A stretch of DNA of 55,953 nucleotides from Basidiobolus meristosporus CBS 931.73 (GCA_002104905.1 MCFE01000584.1:1-55953); one strand, 5' to 3'. Counted from the first letter of the stretch, positions 1 through 9,032 are shown. Program-made: numbers and translations. The notes: generated by a model not told the origin, from the sequence alone.

Positions 1-299
1 TTGCAAGGAAAGTTAAAGACCTGCCAATAATGCCCCTTTTGTTGCTTGTTACAGGTGCACACTTGTATGCTTGTGTACTTTCAGTGGCTGTCCCCTGAGT
101 TGAAGCTCAGGTTCTGAGGTACTAGATGGAGTACTGGCCAAACATGCTCTATCTAATTGCTATAAATGTCAGAACAGTAAGCACATCTATTACTTATTAC
201 TAGGTACAGAATATTTCAGTGAAGATACATGTATGTATGACAAAGTCCATTATTATTCACAAGGCACTTTACTCTTTTGGAGGATCTAGATATATATTT

Positions 300-1330
300 A
301 TCTCACTGGTCATCTAAAGCTACTTTACTCTGAGTTTGTTGGAAGCATTGGGTGTCATATATTGACAGTGTAGGAGAAAGTGCCCAGAAGCTGCCAACCA
401 ATGGCAATATGATGATCTACTGATTTTATGTAAGGAGCTTTCAATAAGACTTGTGAGGTTTTGCTGCAAGCATAAGGATGCACATATAAATCTCTGATGT
501 ATAGTTTCTCTACTTTTTGCTAGTAGCTTAGAGAGTATAGATGTATGTTCACCTAAAGTCTCTTAAGGTGTGGATATGTAAGAAGATAGGAAGAAGAGCA
601 AATTACAGATTCTGCCATATTCAAGTCCCATGAGAAATACTGCATTCAAGTACATCTGCAATCCACAGAGTGACTGATGGAGGAACATCAAGTACAGTAG
701 ACAAGAAGTGAACAAGTATCCCTTTGGCAATGAGAAGCACAACAGCCTCAGTAAATGTGTAGTAAGTCAAATAAGGCAAGGCCTGGCTTGGCACAACAAA
801 CAAGTATTACTTCTGAAGACAACCATATCAAGGTATGTCAGGTAACTCTTGCATGCCAGCCAACTTAAATGCCTTTTCAAAAGTAATTTACACAAAAAGG
901 AGTGGGATTACACTCATACAGGGGACCAGAATGGAGTAGGAAAAGGAAGCTTATTAGCCAGGAGTCTAGGAGTATTTTGAGATATTAAGCAGATACACTT
1001 TGCCAAGTGATGGCAGCTATATGTACATTTGTAAAAGGCATACTTTAGCAGCAATGCAAGGCATACAGTAAGTTTACAAGTATCACACTAAGAAGCCACA
1101 TGCTTGTGGTATTAGGACTGTAACCACTGCAAAGCACTGCCAAGTTTTGTACCACATCAGAGAGTCTAGTCAGCAATACTATTACAATGCCTACATAAGT
1201 CAAAGGAGAGCAGCACAGGTTTGTTCTTGCTAGTACTGCAGTGGGGTCAATGTGGGATCCTGATGGCAAATATGAATTGGATCCACCTGCAAGACCAAAT
1301 TATTTTTTATACGGTCAAAATAGGTTGCAA
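300..1330 (+). pseudogene. Decayed Tnp2-type transposase C-terminal fragment
   Basis: No long frame is open, but the DNA aligns by eye with the 3' half of the transposase copy at 34.7-37.9 kb and with the fragment at 45.3-46.2 kb. Matching landmarks are GGAAGCATTGG followed by GTCATAT near 342, the segment ending in CAAGCATAA near 475, the stretch near 1076-1105 (CAAGTATCACACTAA) and the distal block near 1255-1310 (GGATCCTGATGG and CCAAATTATT). It is in the same orientation as the copy at 34.7 kb. Many indels are present and CpG is nearly absent, so this is an old dead copy. Confidence 0.55.
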
Positions 1331-3119
1331 ACTTAGCCCTAAAACATCACTGACTCCTGCAAGTAGAATTTAATTGTTAAAGTCCTGAATGCTAGTTACC
1401 TTCACTTCCTTCACCCAATGAAAAAGAATATCTTGGAAAAGACCAAGCATACTAGAACCTGGGAGCATACTGCACTGTATGACACAGTATGGCACCATAA
1501 GGCCACAATCACTCAGTTGTACAATACATAAGCAGGAATTCTTTGCAGTGGTACTCATGTATTCAAGGTTGAACTATAATTTGTTTATTTGCTCCTCTTG
1601 GTGGTGCATAACTATCCTTTATGATGGATGTCTACTTGGATGGATACACTGAGCATTAACTAGAATCTTGATTATTTGGCCTAGCTTACTATTCTCTCAT
1701 AACTTCACTGCTACCAGAATCATTGATTCTGAATACTGCTCTTTACATGTTTCTTTATAAATACCACAATGTAGCTTCTGCTTGGGTAGTGACCATCCTA
1801 ATACTGATGTATTCCTGCTTTGTACTTATGGCTCCCTGGCTAACTATCAACATGTTCTTGAGAGGTCTATTGCCTCTTGGTTTAACATCCATGCCACTTA
1901 GCAACTGAGAATTTATAGCATTGCTAATATACTTCTTTAGTGTTTCAATTATAAACTGACATTTACCTACTTGCCTGGCTCCTGAATATTGCATACAGAA
2001 CAGGACATATGTAGATCACCTGGCTTTTGGGTCCTAATAATCTAAGAGCACACTGGCCACAAGACAATGGCATGGCAGATATGATGGCATCCTATATGTT
2101 GGTACACTCAACTTTGAAATATTTTGCAGCTTCTTAAATAACTGTTATCTTCAAGTTGGGGTCTTGATGTATGCTTCACAGCCTCATGCCCCATTGCTAT
2201 GATAAGCACTTCTATGAGCTTAATTTATGGCCACATTGTCTCACACAAATGAATATGTAATTCTCATGCATTGTCAGGTAAAAAAAATAGCATCACAGTA
2301 CCACTTGTGATTATTCCTTGCAGCAAAACTACTGCAATGTCTACTAGGGATGGTATTTGCTCAAAGGTCTTGGTTGAGGGAGAAATTTGTTTTGAGTATA
2401 TTGCAAATTATTACACCATTGAAAGGCTTGAAGGCTTTTAGGCAGGCAGCAAGATGCCATGAGTGCTTCACATATAGGGGTAGCAACTCAGAGTGGTTGG
2501 TAGTGTGAGTCTCATGTCTAGATATCTATCTGGAAAGAGCTTTGGTTTTAGATTGTCAACCTCCAAGAACTTCAAGTCAAGGCTTGTTTCTGCAAGGCCT
2601 TGAATTCAGGTCTCAGATGTTTAGAGCATCAGGCCTTGGTTTTAGTCTGACAGAGCCACAAATACAGATTTGCCCATTACAAGCCCAATGTCAAGGCTTT
2701 TTCTAATGCAATTGGTGAGCTGCAGTACTTGATAGGTGTGTGCCTCAAGTTGAGACACCTAAAGAGTGGAATCCTACATTAAGGGCTTTTGCAAATACTG
2801 ACATCAAGACAAGGCTCTCATTGCACAGGCACCTCCAATCACTACTTTTGCAAGTAAAAGCCTCACATCCCAGCCCTCAGTGGATGTGGGCCTGAAGTTA
2901 GATTTCAGCATAAAAGAGTCTTCATTGGGATTTTTTAGTCACTGAGGCTTGTGCTTTCAAACTATAGGAATATTGAAGCCTCAGGTTGAAGGCCTCTGAA
3001 GTCCACAGTTTGAGGCTATGTATCTCAGCTGCATAGAGAGCAGTATTGTTGTTTGTAACAAACAAGAGTCTTATATGGCAATTGTAGGTAGTAATGAGCC
3101 TAAAGATACAGATCCCAGG
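1331..3119. other. AT-rich, CpG-poor DNA without a recognisable gene
   Basis: Only short chance frames are open. The part from about 2540 to 2900 repeatedly shows variants of CAAGGCTT and AGGCCTT, possibly the remains of a simple repeat, but no regular unit could be defined. Base composition matches the transposon-rich right side of the window, so it is most likely decayed mobile DNA. Confidence 0.4.
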
Positions 3120-3370
3120 CTTTGACTCTTGGGGATAGACAGAAGAGCTGATATCAGGTTCCAGGCAGGCCCGGGCCTGAGTAAGAAGGTAAAGACAGTG
3201 CATCCAGGTATGCCAAATATTTCCACATTTTTATGGATCAGCCTGCGCAATATAGGACATACTCCATAGCAGATAAAGACACCCATGATATTGATGGATG
3301 CTCTAACCAAGATACACAGTACACAGAGCCCATGAAAGATGCCTTATATGGCAATGAGTCTATGGAATGA
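3120..3370 (+). pseudogene. Relic of family A secreted protein gene (left edge of the array)
   Basis: The second half of the 192-aa family A gene is recognisable. A segment like the CAAGCAGGCCCTAGCCTCGAAG region is present near 3160, then a CAGCCTGCGCAA segment near 3239 and the repeat AACCAAGATACACAGTACACAGAGCCCATG near 3304-3333, which corresponds to QDTQYTEPM. Reading frames are broken and the signal peptide part is missing. Several CpG sites of the intact genes are TpG or CpA here (for example GAGTACGCC has become AGGTATGCC), so this copy has eroded like the neighbouring repeats. It marks the left boundary of the tandem array. Confidence 0.65.
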
Positions 3371-3738
3371 ACTTAAAGCCATTCAAGTTGCGTTGATTAT
3401 ATATTTCTTGCTTAATATGTAGTAGCAGAAGTATGATCCATGCCAGCACAAGAATAAGGGTAAGGCTAGAGCAGAATAAAGCGGACCCGCAATATCAGCC
3501 AGTAGTACCTTTCTGAGTAGTCAAAATGGATAAGTCAGCTGGCGCAGATAGCTGATACAATATCTGGTCAAGTTCCTGAGGGCTGTAAAACAATGGACTC
3601 CAGTATTTCGGCATATATGGCATTGTGCGGAGACTGCTCTACTTGCTAATTGCTTACATGAATAGGAGTAGTAGTGAATACGTGATCCATTAGCCTATTT
3701 ATTGTGGCGGGATCACAATAGTATTAAGCCTATTCATA
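3371..3738. other. Intergenic spacer of array unit 0
   Basis: No open frame of note. The last 150 bases resemble the region downstream of the B' relics in other units (CTATTTATT...GGGATCACAATAGTATTAAGCCTATTC, compare 13315-13345 and 19890-19930). This is the 3' flank of a minus-strand gene and includes an AATAAA-type signal on that strand. Confidence 0.45.
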
Positions 3739-4005
3739 TCATTAGCTGTCTCTGTATCTACCTCGACGGTAACATGATGTCTGATCGTCATCTTCATTCG
3801 AGTCTTGGTTTTCATCCTTGTCGGGAGTAAATAATTGCACATATGCCGACGTAGATGGTTGGAAAGTGCCTGAGCATTCTGTGCGGAGTTAGTTTAAACA
3901 TTGTCCAACCAGGGATGACATCGATGGTTCAGTCTCATGGTCTACTTATTGGTTGTCATGTGAAGCTATGGGTGTTGCAAAATACACACCGAATAGGATG
4001 AAGTG
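3739..4005 (-). pseudogene. B' relic (decayed family B paralogue), unit 0
   Basis: On the minus strand the family B landmarks occur in order: a signal-peptide end near 4000, a core with NAQAL-like and Gln-rich codons near 3860-3900, the acidic DEDD stretch near 3790-3830 and the basic tail at 3741-3790. The frame is interrupted, and the DQTLYQP block is deleted (the text runs from the GTAGATGGTTGG part straight into GAAAGTGCCTGAGC). The same deletion occurs in the relics at 17452 and 19932, so the B' relics share ancestry. The DNA then jumps directly to the 5' flank of a B gene at about 4140, so the intact B gene of this unit was lost. Confidence 0.7.
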
Positions 4006-4472
4006 CTGTGAACATGAAGGTCTTGACAGAAGTATTCTTATTGCTTGTCCTACGCTGTTTCTTCCTGATATCAGTTGGTGTAATCTTGTTTGTATGTGTT
4101 GGATAGCCTAAAGAGATAGCGATTTTGTGATGGGATTTATTATGACATCAACAAAAATAAATAAACAATCCTCTTCAATTCTGATCTTGCTATACCACTA
4201 GCAATCTTTGTGAGTGTTTTGGGATATCTTCACCAGCCATCAGTCGATAGTATACTGAGCCAGATTTACGATGCATTGCATCGACCACCTTAGGTAGGTT
4301 TGGCAAAAATGCAACTCTCCATCACTTCATACATCGCCTCTACCCAATTGACCTCTATTGCACCAGATAAATCTTCAAGTCGGAACATTAACCGAGGGTT
4401 GTGTTGATTTGAAATAGAGTCATAAGAGTAGTGATAGCCAAGGGTATCAATGTGTATTCATCATAAGATTAT
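4006..4472. repeat. Array spacer with a deletion junction
   Basis: From about 4040 to 4135 the DNA matches the flank found downstream of B genes in other units (TTTCTTCCTGATATCAGTTGGTGTAATCTTG, GGGATTTATTATGA). From about 4145 it matches the far 5' flank of B genes (AAAAATAAATAAAC followed by CTTCAATTCTG). The whole B coding region between these flanks is therefore missing in this unit. The remainder (4200-4470) matches the spacer before the A' relics of other units. Confidence 0.6.
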
Positions 4473-4827
4473 CACAACTATATGGATGTGAATGAGGGCA
4501 AAGATGAAGGCGAAGGTGAGGACTCGATAGATGACACTTCAACTCAGCCAGAGTCATCCTACAACATGACAAACTGCAATATAGCAGATATGCAGCCAAG
4601 ACAGGCCTTGTTGGACAGAGTGAACGCTCACTCATCCAGTGATGCTGATGCCCTGTCGAACTCCAATCAGTTTGACCAAGCGCAGGTTATCGACCAAACC
4701 CTCTATCAGCCTAAGCAGCAACAGCCCCTAGATCATCATCACCCAGCCAGCCACCCGTAGCCATGTTGGACGCCAGAAGTACAAGAGATCTGCGCATAAG
4801 TGCTTCAAGAACAGATACATTGAATAA
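4473..4827 (+). pseudogene. Truncated, frameshifted family C gene (unit 1)
   Basis: From position 4482 the reading frame matches family C from about residue 61 onward: an acidic run (DEGEGED), a TTQPESSYNM-like segment, the LLDRVNA segment and the shared ALSNSNQFDQAQ and DQTLYQPK core. The promoter and signal peptide are absent; upstream DNA is spacer. Near 4726 one extra base relative to the intact copies shifts the frame, giving an early stop at 4758-4760 before the basic tail. The tail codons can still be seen in another frame to 4827, with an internal loss. It would give no secreted product. Confidence 0.75.
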
Positions 4828-5110
4828 ATAAATATGACATTTGGCCACCTTAGATTAATATGAAACATCATCAGCCGTGATTCGTGAATTACCATACTAC
4901 AGCTGAAATATCACAAGTATATATGTATATATTGGTGTATGTATCAGTTTATTTATCGTACATTAATCATGTAGACTACGCGATATCAATGTGATGGAGT
5001 CGACAATATTAGAGAGAATGCTGATTTTCAATCTGACAAGGTGTGAGTTCATCAAAGTTAACTAACTATTGCTACCATCAATGTTGTAACCATGTTATAA
5101 TGGTTCCCAT
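4828..5110 (+). repeat. Conserved C-to-A spacer and upstream region of family A copy 1
   Basis: This segment recurs before each A gene (8730-9025, 11846-12100, 16245-16514) and after the truncated C at 19268-19590. Common landmarks are ATTAATATGAAACATCATCAG, GTGTATTTATC repeats and AAAGTTAACTAACTATTGCTACCATCA. It holds the 3' flank of C and the presumed upstream regulatory DNA of A. Confidence 0.6.
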
Positions 5111-5120
5111 GCTATATATT
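5111..5120 (+). promoter_or_regulatory. TATA box of family A copy 1
   Basis: GCTATATATT, with TATATAT starting 47 bases before the ATG at 5160. The box and its flank (CCATGCTATATATTCC) are kept in all four intact A genes. Confidence 0.7.
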
Positions 5121-5159
5121 CCCGAGTGTACTTGGCAATGGACTTAGTAGTTCTCAAAG

Positions 5160-5738
5160 ATGCGCGCATTCATTGTATCCTTGACCTTGGGCCTTGCTTC
5201 TCTTCAGGCCACCATTGCTGCTCCAGTCCCATGCTCCGAATCATGCAACCGTGAGCATAGAAGAGTCCGTTATCGCAGGTATTCATGCTCGGACCAAGCA
5301 AGCAACTGCTACCAGCAAGTCCAGGTTCAGCCCACTGTTGAAACACCAAACGTTCAAGTGCCACTGTTGCGTCAGGTGTTCACCACCGTGACCAGAAAGC
5401 ATGACAATCTGAACACTGCCAACGCCAACAGTGACAAGAGTCTCGATGTTCAGTTTCAAGCAGGCCCTAGCCTCGAAGTAGAAGGCTCAGCCAGCGCATC
5501 CGAGTACGCCAAACAGAAGGGTGCTGAACACTCCGAAGATGGCTCTGGTTACCCTATTGTTGTGGTTCAGCCTGCACAAGATGAGACATACTCCACACCA
5601 GTAGTGGACACCCAATGCATCGAAGGATGCTCTGACCAAGATACACAGTACTCTGAGCCCATGGAAGATGTTCAATGTGGCGACAACTGTGCTAATCAGG
5701 ACTCACAGTATACTGAGCCCATGGAAGACACTCAATGA
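5160..5738 (+). CDS. Family A small secreted protein, copy 1 (192 aa)
   Basis: Residues 1-20 form a typical signal peptide (charged start, hydrophobic core, Ala-rich end before APVPC). The mature part starts with a CSESC motif and a basic block (NREHRRVRYRRY), then YSCSDQASNC, then a polar middle. The C-terminus carries tandem repeats of about 20 aa: a C-x3-C pair followed by QDTQY[ST]EPMED, then a second C-x3-C unit, then the start of a third (DTQ) cut by TGA. The ATG follows a TATA box by 47 bp, and AATAAA lies at 5767-5772, 29 bp after the stop. No intron is needed. Function is not recognised; by architecture it is a secreted, Cys-containing, lineage-specific protein. Dibasic sites could be cut by a Kex2-like protease (inference). 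Confidence 0.82.
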   Translation: MRAFIVSLTLGLASLQATIAAPVPCSESCNREHRRVRYRRYSCSDQASNCYQQVQVQPTVETPNVQVPLLRQVFTTVTRKHDNLNTANANSDKSLDVQFQAGPSLEVEGSASASEYAKQKGAEHSEDGSGYPIVVVQPAQDETYSTPVVDTQCIEGCSDQDTQYSEPMEDVQCGDNCANQDSQYTEPMEDTQ

Positions 5739-5804
5739 CCCAACGACTGCACTTGAGCCCAAATGCAATAAAGTTACATTATTCATTTTATTTTTCGCCT
5801 CATA

Positions 5805-6040
5805 AGTGAGCAGAAATATAGCCATTAACAGCATGGGAGCAAAGAGCGTTTGACAAACTTAAAACCAAGCCAATTTCCACACTTCACTCTGATGATCCGA
5901 AGTCCAGTCACCAATTCAGGAGAAGGGTAGGAAACGTCTTGAAGTACTGCTTGAAGGTAGTGAGTGGCCTATTTAATATGCTCAGCGAGGGCTTAGTCAA
6001 TATGGATATCGGGCATCCTAGAGTGTATCGCTATGTCAAA
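5805..6040 (-). pseudogene. D segment, unit 1: conserved minus-strand coding remnant
   Basis: On the minus strand a frame reads a segment like GCPISILTKPSLSILN, then a Phe/Thr-rich stretch and LDFGSSE, interrupted by stops. The same peptide pattern recurs at the matching place of units 2, 3 and 4, between the 3' end of A and B/B'. It lies tail to tail with the A gene. No start with a signal peptide was found in this copy. The function is unknown. Confidence 0.45.
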
Positions 6041-6457
6041 AAGTCCAACTATTGCTCACCACCATTACCAGAAAACATGGTATCCTGAGTGCACATATAA
6101 TATGCACCACTAATTATAATGAAGAAAATTAGCGCTTGATATTCGCATTTCAGAGGGGACACAACCAAAATAATTCACACTGTCATGTGAGGAGTTGTTA
6201 GATGTTCTGAGCATAAAGGTTTTAACGTCGAATATGCCTAACCGAAAGGCACTGCGTATCCATATCTATGTTTGGTTATTTCGGTTGATGCTCATTCCAC
6301 TCATCCCTGTAGTCACATCTACGCTATTTTTCCTGATATCAGTTGGTGTAATCTTATTTGCAGAAGAAATGTGCGTGTTTTATAGTATGCAGAAATAGCG
6401 ATTATATGATAGGATTTATTATGAATGCCAAACCAATGTTTACATGATCCGATTGAG
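6041..6457. repeat. Spacer between D and B in unit 1
   Basis: Contains no gene. The order of matching blocks shows that a B' relic present here in other units has been lost. The B 3' flank (CCTGATATCAGTTGGTGTAATCTT near 6334, GGATTTATTATGAATGCCAAAC near 6412) is kept. On the minus strand AATAAA (6415-6420) is the likely polyadenylation signal of the B gene at 6458. Confidence 0.5.
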
Positions 6458-6892
6458 TCAAAAGCGGCCGCTGTATCTACTTCTACGGTAGCGTCGTTGA
6501 CAACGTTTGCACGATGGCTGATCGTCGTCGTCACTTGAGTCTTGAGTATCATCCTCATCGGGAGTAATTGATTGTACATATGTCGGTGCAGATGGTTGGT
6601 ACAATGTCTGATCTACTTGCTGCACTTGCTCATATTGATTCTGGTTGGAAAGTGCCTGAGCGTTCTGTGCAGAATGAGTCTGAGCGTTGTCCAACAATGG
6701 ATAGGCGTCTGAGGACTCTAGTTGATAGTATGTTGGTGCATATGACACTAATGGTTCATTGTCGGCATTGCCGCCAAAGTCCACTGGGACACCCTGGTCT
6801 ACTTGCTGGTTGTCATATGTTGCAATGGGCGATGCATAAGATGCACCGAATAGGAATACTAAGGCGGATAGAATGCGGAAAGTGCGTTGCAT
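6458..6892 (-). CDS. Family B small secreted protein, copy 1 (144 aa)
   Basis: The ATG at 6890-6892 is preferred; a frame 10 codons longer would need a TTG start. Residues 1-20 are a signal peptide (MQRTFRILSALVFLFGASYA), followed by a Tyr/Gln-rich polar region, the core ALSNQNQYEQVQQVDQTLYQ, an acidic run (DEDDTQDSSDDDD) and a short very basic tail with C-x2-C (CKRCQRRYRRSRYSGRF). The core and tail match family C, encoded on the other strand. A TATA-like box lies 39 bp upstream (6931-6938) and AATAAA is about 40 bp after the stop. No known domain is recognised. Extracellular location is likely; function unknown. Confidence 0.82.
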   Translation of the reverse strand: MQRTFRILSALVFLFGASYASPIATYDNQQVDQGVPVDFGGNADNEPLVSYAPTYYQLESSDAYPLLDNAQTHSAQNAQALSNQNQYEQVQQVDQTLYQPSAPTYVQSITPDEDDTQDSSDDDDQPSCKRCQRRYRRSRYSGRF

Positions 6893-6930
6893 GTTGGCTC
6901 CTGATGACACACTGGAAGGCAAACAGTTGC

Positions 6931-6938
6931 TTTTATGT
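6931..6938 (-). promoter_or_regulatory. TATA-like box of family B copy 1
   Basis: ACATAAAA on the minus strand, 39 bp before the ATG. The surrounding CCATACATAAAAGCAACTG is kept with one change in all B copies. Confidence 0.55.
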
Positions 6939-7632
6939 ATGGTTTGCTAGATTCATCAGCGATCATCAGCAACCAAACCCAGTTTACTAAATTATGCAGC
7001 AAAGGTGAGTAAAGTTAATCAGAATTTCACTTTCATTGCAATGATCAGTGAATAGGTGTTGATTAACACCGTAATCCCGGCGACCAATCACTTCAGTACA
7101 TCAAGAAAAATAAATAAACATTAGTCTTCAATTTTGAGCTTGCTATACCACTTTGGAATGACAAACGCGGTAGTGAAGGGACAAACTAAAATGACTCATA
7201 CTACGCCTTTTCAAGCTATGGCTTGAAGTGAGCACACAGAAATCGCGTCGTTCTTGCGTAGTTCTCGATTTCATCGTCGAAGGCCACTAAGCTACTCTGA
7301 TTATATAGTACCCTGCAGCTATTTTTATGAGTATATTGGGATTATGAACGAATTAACATCTTCACCGGCCATCAGTCGATAGTATACTGCACTAAATTTA
7401 CCATTTAGCATTATGCATTGCATCGACCACCTCAAGTCCGCTTAGCAAAAATGTAACTCGCCATCACTTTGCTGGCCTCATATATCACCTCTATCCAAGC
7501 GATCTCTATTGCAGCAGATGAACCTAGAGTTGCGTTGATTTGAGATCGTAGATTCATAGGGATAGTGATTGCTAAGGGTATTAATGTGTACCTATCACTA
7601 TGACTATCAGCATGTGGCTTTCCAAATCTTCA
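6939..7632. repeat. Conserved spacer: B upstream region and A' flank, unit 1
   Basis: No gene. The segment recurs at 10783-11434, 14685-15351, 18658-18880 (cut) and 21335-21763. Landmarks are GATCATCAGCAACCAAACCCAGTTTACTAAATTATG, GAGTAAAGTTAATCAG, ACCAATCACTTCAG (a CCAAT box on this strand), AAAAATAAATAAAC and TCGATAGTATACTG. The half near B probably holds its regulatory sites. Confidence 0.6.
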
Positions 7633-7956
7633 ATGATGTAGCTACTTTTTCTTTTGGCCATCGTTGCTGCTCCAATTCCACGCTCCGAATCATGCAATCG
7701 CAAGCATAAAAGAGTGCATTATCGTAGTTCGTCATGCTCCGATCGAGCAAGTAACTGCCACCAGCAAGCCCGAGTTCTGCCAACTGTAGAGACTTCGAAT
7801 ATCTAAGTACGATTGTACGTTGAAGGATGCGTTGATCAGGATATACAGTACACTGAGCCCATGGAAGTTGCTCAGTTTGGCAATGACTGTGCCAATCAGG
7901 ACTTACTGTATGCTGACTTTATGGACGACACTCAACGTACCGACAACTGCACTTGA
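7633..7956 (+). pseudogene. A' relic (decayed family A paralogue), unit 2
   Basis: The first codons read M-M-stop-LLFLLAIVAAPIPRSESC, followed by NRKHKRV and SCSDRASNC, all alignable with family A but with a different signal peptide. After SNI a stop follows. The middle of the protein is deleted, and the repeats return at 7821 (CVDQDIQYTEPMEVAQ-like) and end in TQRTDNCT before TGA. In contrast to the intact A genes, the relic reads through the position where they have TGA. Several nonsense codons and a large deletion make it non-functional. Confidence 0.7.
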
Positions 7957-8132
7957 TTCAATAAATCTCGATTATCCATATCATTTGCTCTTAACGCCAA
8001 TCTAACTTGATTGCTAATAGCTAAACCAGGTAGTTAGTTGATGGACAACAAAAGCAGGACATAGCATGTGAGTTCCTGGCCTCAAGTGAGTCTGATACAG
8101 GGTGTAGTATAGTAGACTATGCCAAATACCAC

Positions 8133-8138
8133 TATAAA
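8133..8138 (+). promoter_or_regulatory. TATA box of family C copy 1
   Basis: TATAAA, 41 bp before the ATG at 8174, inside CCACTATAAAGTGAGCTTACGA, which is also present before the C gene at 15690. Confidence 0.65.
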
Positions 8139-8173
8139 GTGAGCTTACGACTGGTTTTACGATATTCATCAAA

Positions 8174-8728
8174 ATGCAGCTTACTCTCACTTTACTCGCT
8201 TTGTACTTTGCTTCTATCCATGCATTCCCTGCCACAGAAGATACCTCTTCTCAGGTGAGCTACGGTGACAATTTGTGCGGGGAGCAAGTAAGTCCTTGCT
8301 ACCCAGAAACGCAATCGCCTGCAGATGACTATCAGCCGGAACAGGACGAGGGTGATCACTATATGGATGAGAATGGAGGTGAAGATGAAGGCGAAGGTGC
8401 GGACTCAATGGATGGCACTACAACTCAGCCAGAGTCATCCTACAACATGCCCAGCTTCAATATAGCCGACCTGCAACCAAGACAGGCCTTGTTGGACAGA
8501 GTGAACGCGCAGTCATCCAGTGATGCTGATGCTCTGTCCAACTCTAATCAGTTTGACCAAGCGCAGGTTATCGACCAAACCCTCTATCAGCCTAAGCAGC
8601 CACAGCCCCAGATCATTATCACTCAGCCAGCCACCCGTAGCTATGGTGGAGGCCAGAAGAAGTACAAGAGGTCGGCACATAAGTACTTCAAGATCAGATA
8701 TTTCAGTGGGAATCGATACATTGATTAA
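8174..8728 (+). CDS. Family C secreted acidic protein, copy 1 (184 aa)
   Basis: Residues 1-17 are a signal peptide (MQLTLTLLALYFASIHA). Then follow a region with two Cys (LCGEQVSPC), a strongly acidic Glu/Asp/Gly-rich stretch (about residues 54-78), TTQPESSYNM, the LLDRVNAQSSSDAD segment, the core ALSNSNQFDQAQVIDQTLYQ (about 118-137), an Ile/Gln-rich linker and a basic aromatic tail (YKRSAHKYFKIRYFSGNRYI). Core and tail are homologous to family B. The stop codon overlaps the ATTAAATAAAC signal, so the 3' UTR is probably short. It is transcribed in the same direction as the A gene 345 bp downstream. No known domain; probably extracellular. Confidence 0.82.
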   Translation: MQLTLTLLALYFASIHAFPATEDTSSQVSYGDNLCGEQVSPCYPETQSPADDYQPEQDEGDHYMDENGGEDEGEGADSMDGTTTQPESSYNMPSFNIADLQPRQALLDRVNAQSSSDADALSNSNQFDQAQVIDQTLYQPKQPQPQIIITQPATRSYGGGQKKYKRSAHKYFKIRYFSGNRYID

Positions 8729-9025
8729 ATAAACATTTCATTTGGCCACCCTATATTAATATGAAACATCATCAGCCGTGCTTCGTGAATTACCACACTA
8801 CTGCTGAAATATCAAAAGCATATGCGTATATATTAGGGTATATATTGGTGTACTTATCAGTGTATTTATCGTGTTGTAACCAAATAAAGTACGCGATATC
8901 AATGCGATTGAGCCGATGATGGTAGAGCGAATGCTGCTTTTCAATCTGATAAAGTGTGAGTTCATCCAAGTTAACTAACTATTGCTACCATCAACGTTGT
9001 AACCATGTTATACTGGTTTCCATGC
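8729..9025 (+). repeat. C-to-A spacer, unit 2
   Basis: Same conserved spacer as at 4828-5110, with AAAGTTAACTAAC (written AAGTTAACTAAC at about 8969) and GTTGTAACCATGTTATA just before the TATA box of A copy 2. Confidence 0.6.
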
Positions 9026-9032
9026 TATATAT
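9026..9032 (+). promoter_or_regulatory. TATA box of family A copy 2
   Basis: TATATAT within CATGCTATATATTCCCGAG, 47 bp before the ATG at 9073. Confidence 0.7.

Noticed and set aside
2540-2900. Possible decayed tandem repeat with CAAGGCTT/AGGCCTT
   Set aside because: The spacing between the similar words is irregular and no unit length could be defined by eye.
5170-5364. Minus-strand and alternative-frame open readings inside family A genes (for example 5170-5364 and 5194-5391)
   Set aside because: They recur in every A copy only because the gene itself is repeated; they have no signal peptide, promoter or independent conservation.
5700-5756. TGA as a sense codon in the whole genome
   Set aside because: TGA ends other frames normally (for example it is the final stop after the TNDCT codons in copies 1-3), and TGA as well as TAA and TAG appear as lesions in transposons; simple nonsense changes explain the data.
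6893-6922. Start of family B ten codons upstream
   Set aside because: The longer frame needs a TTG start and would place extra polar residues before the signal peptide; the ATG at 6890-6892 gives a good signal peptide and normal TATA spacing.
6568-6990. Plus-strand 140-codon frame opposite family B (and its equivalents at 10424 and 21105)
   Set aside because: It is the complement of the conserved B coding frame; its product lacks features and it is not kept in all B copies.
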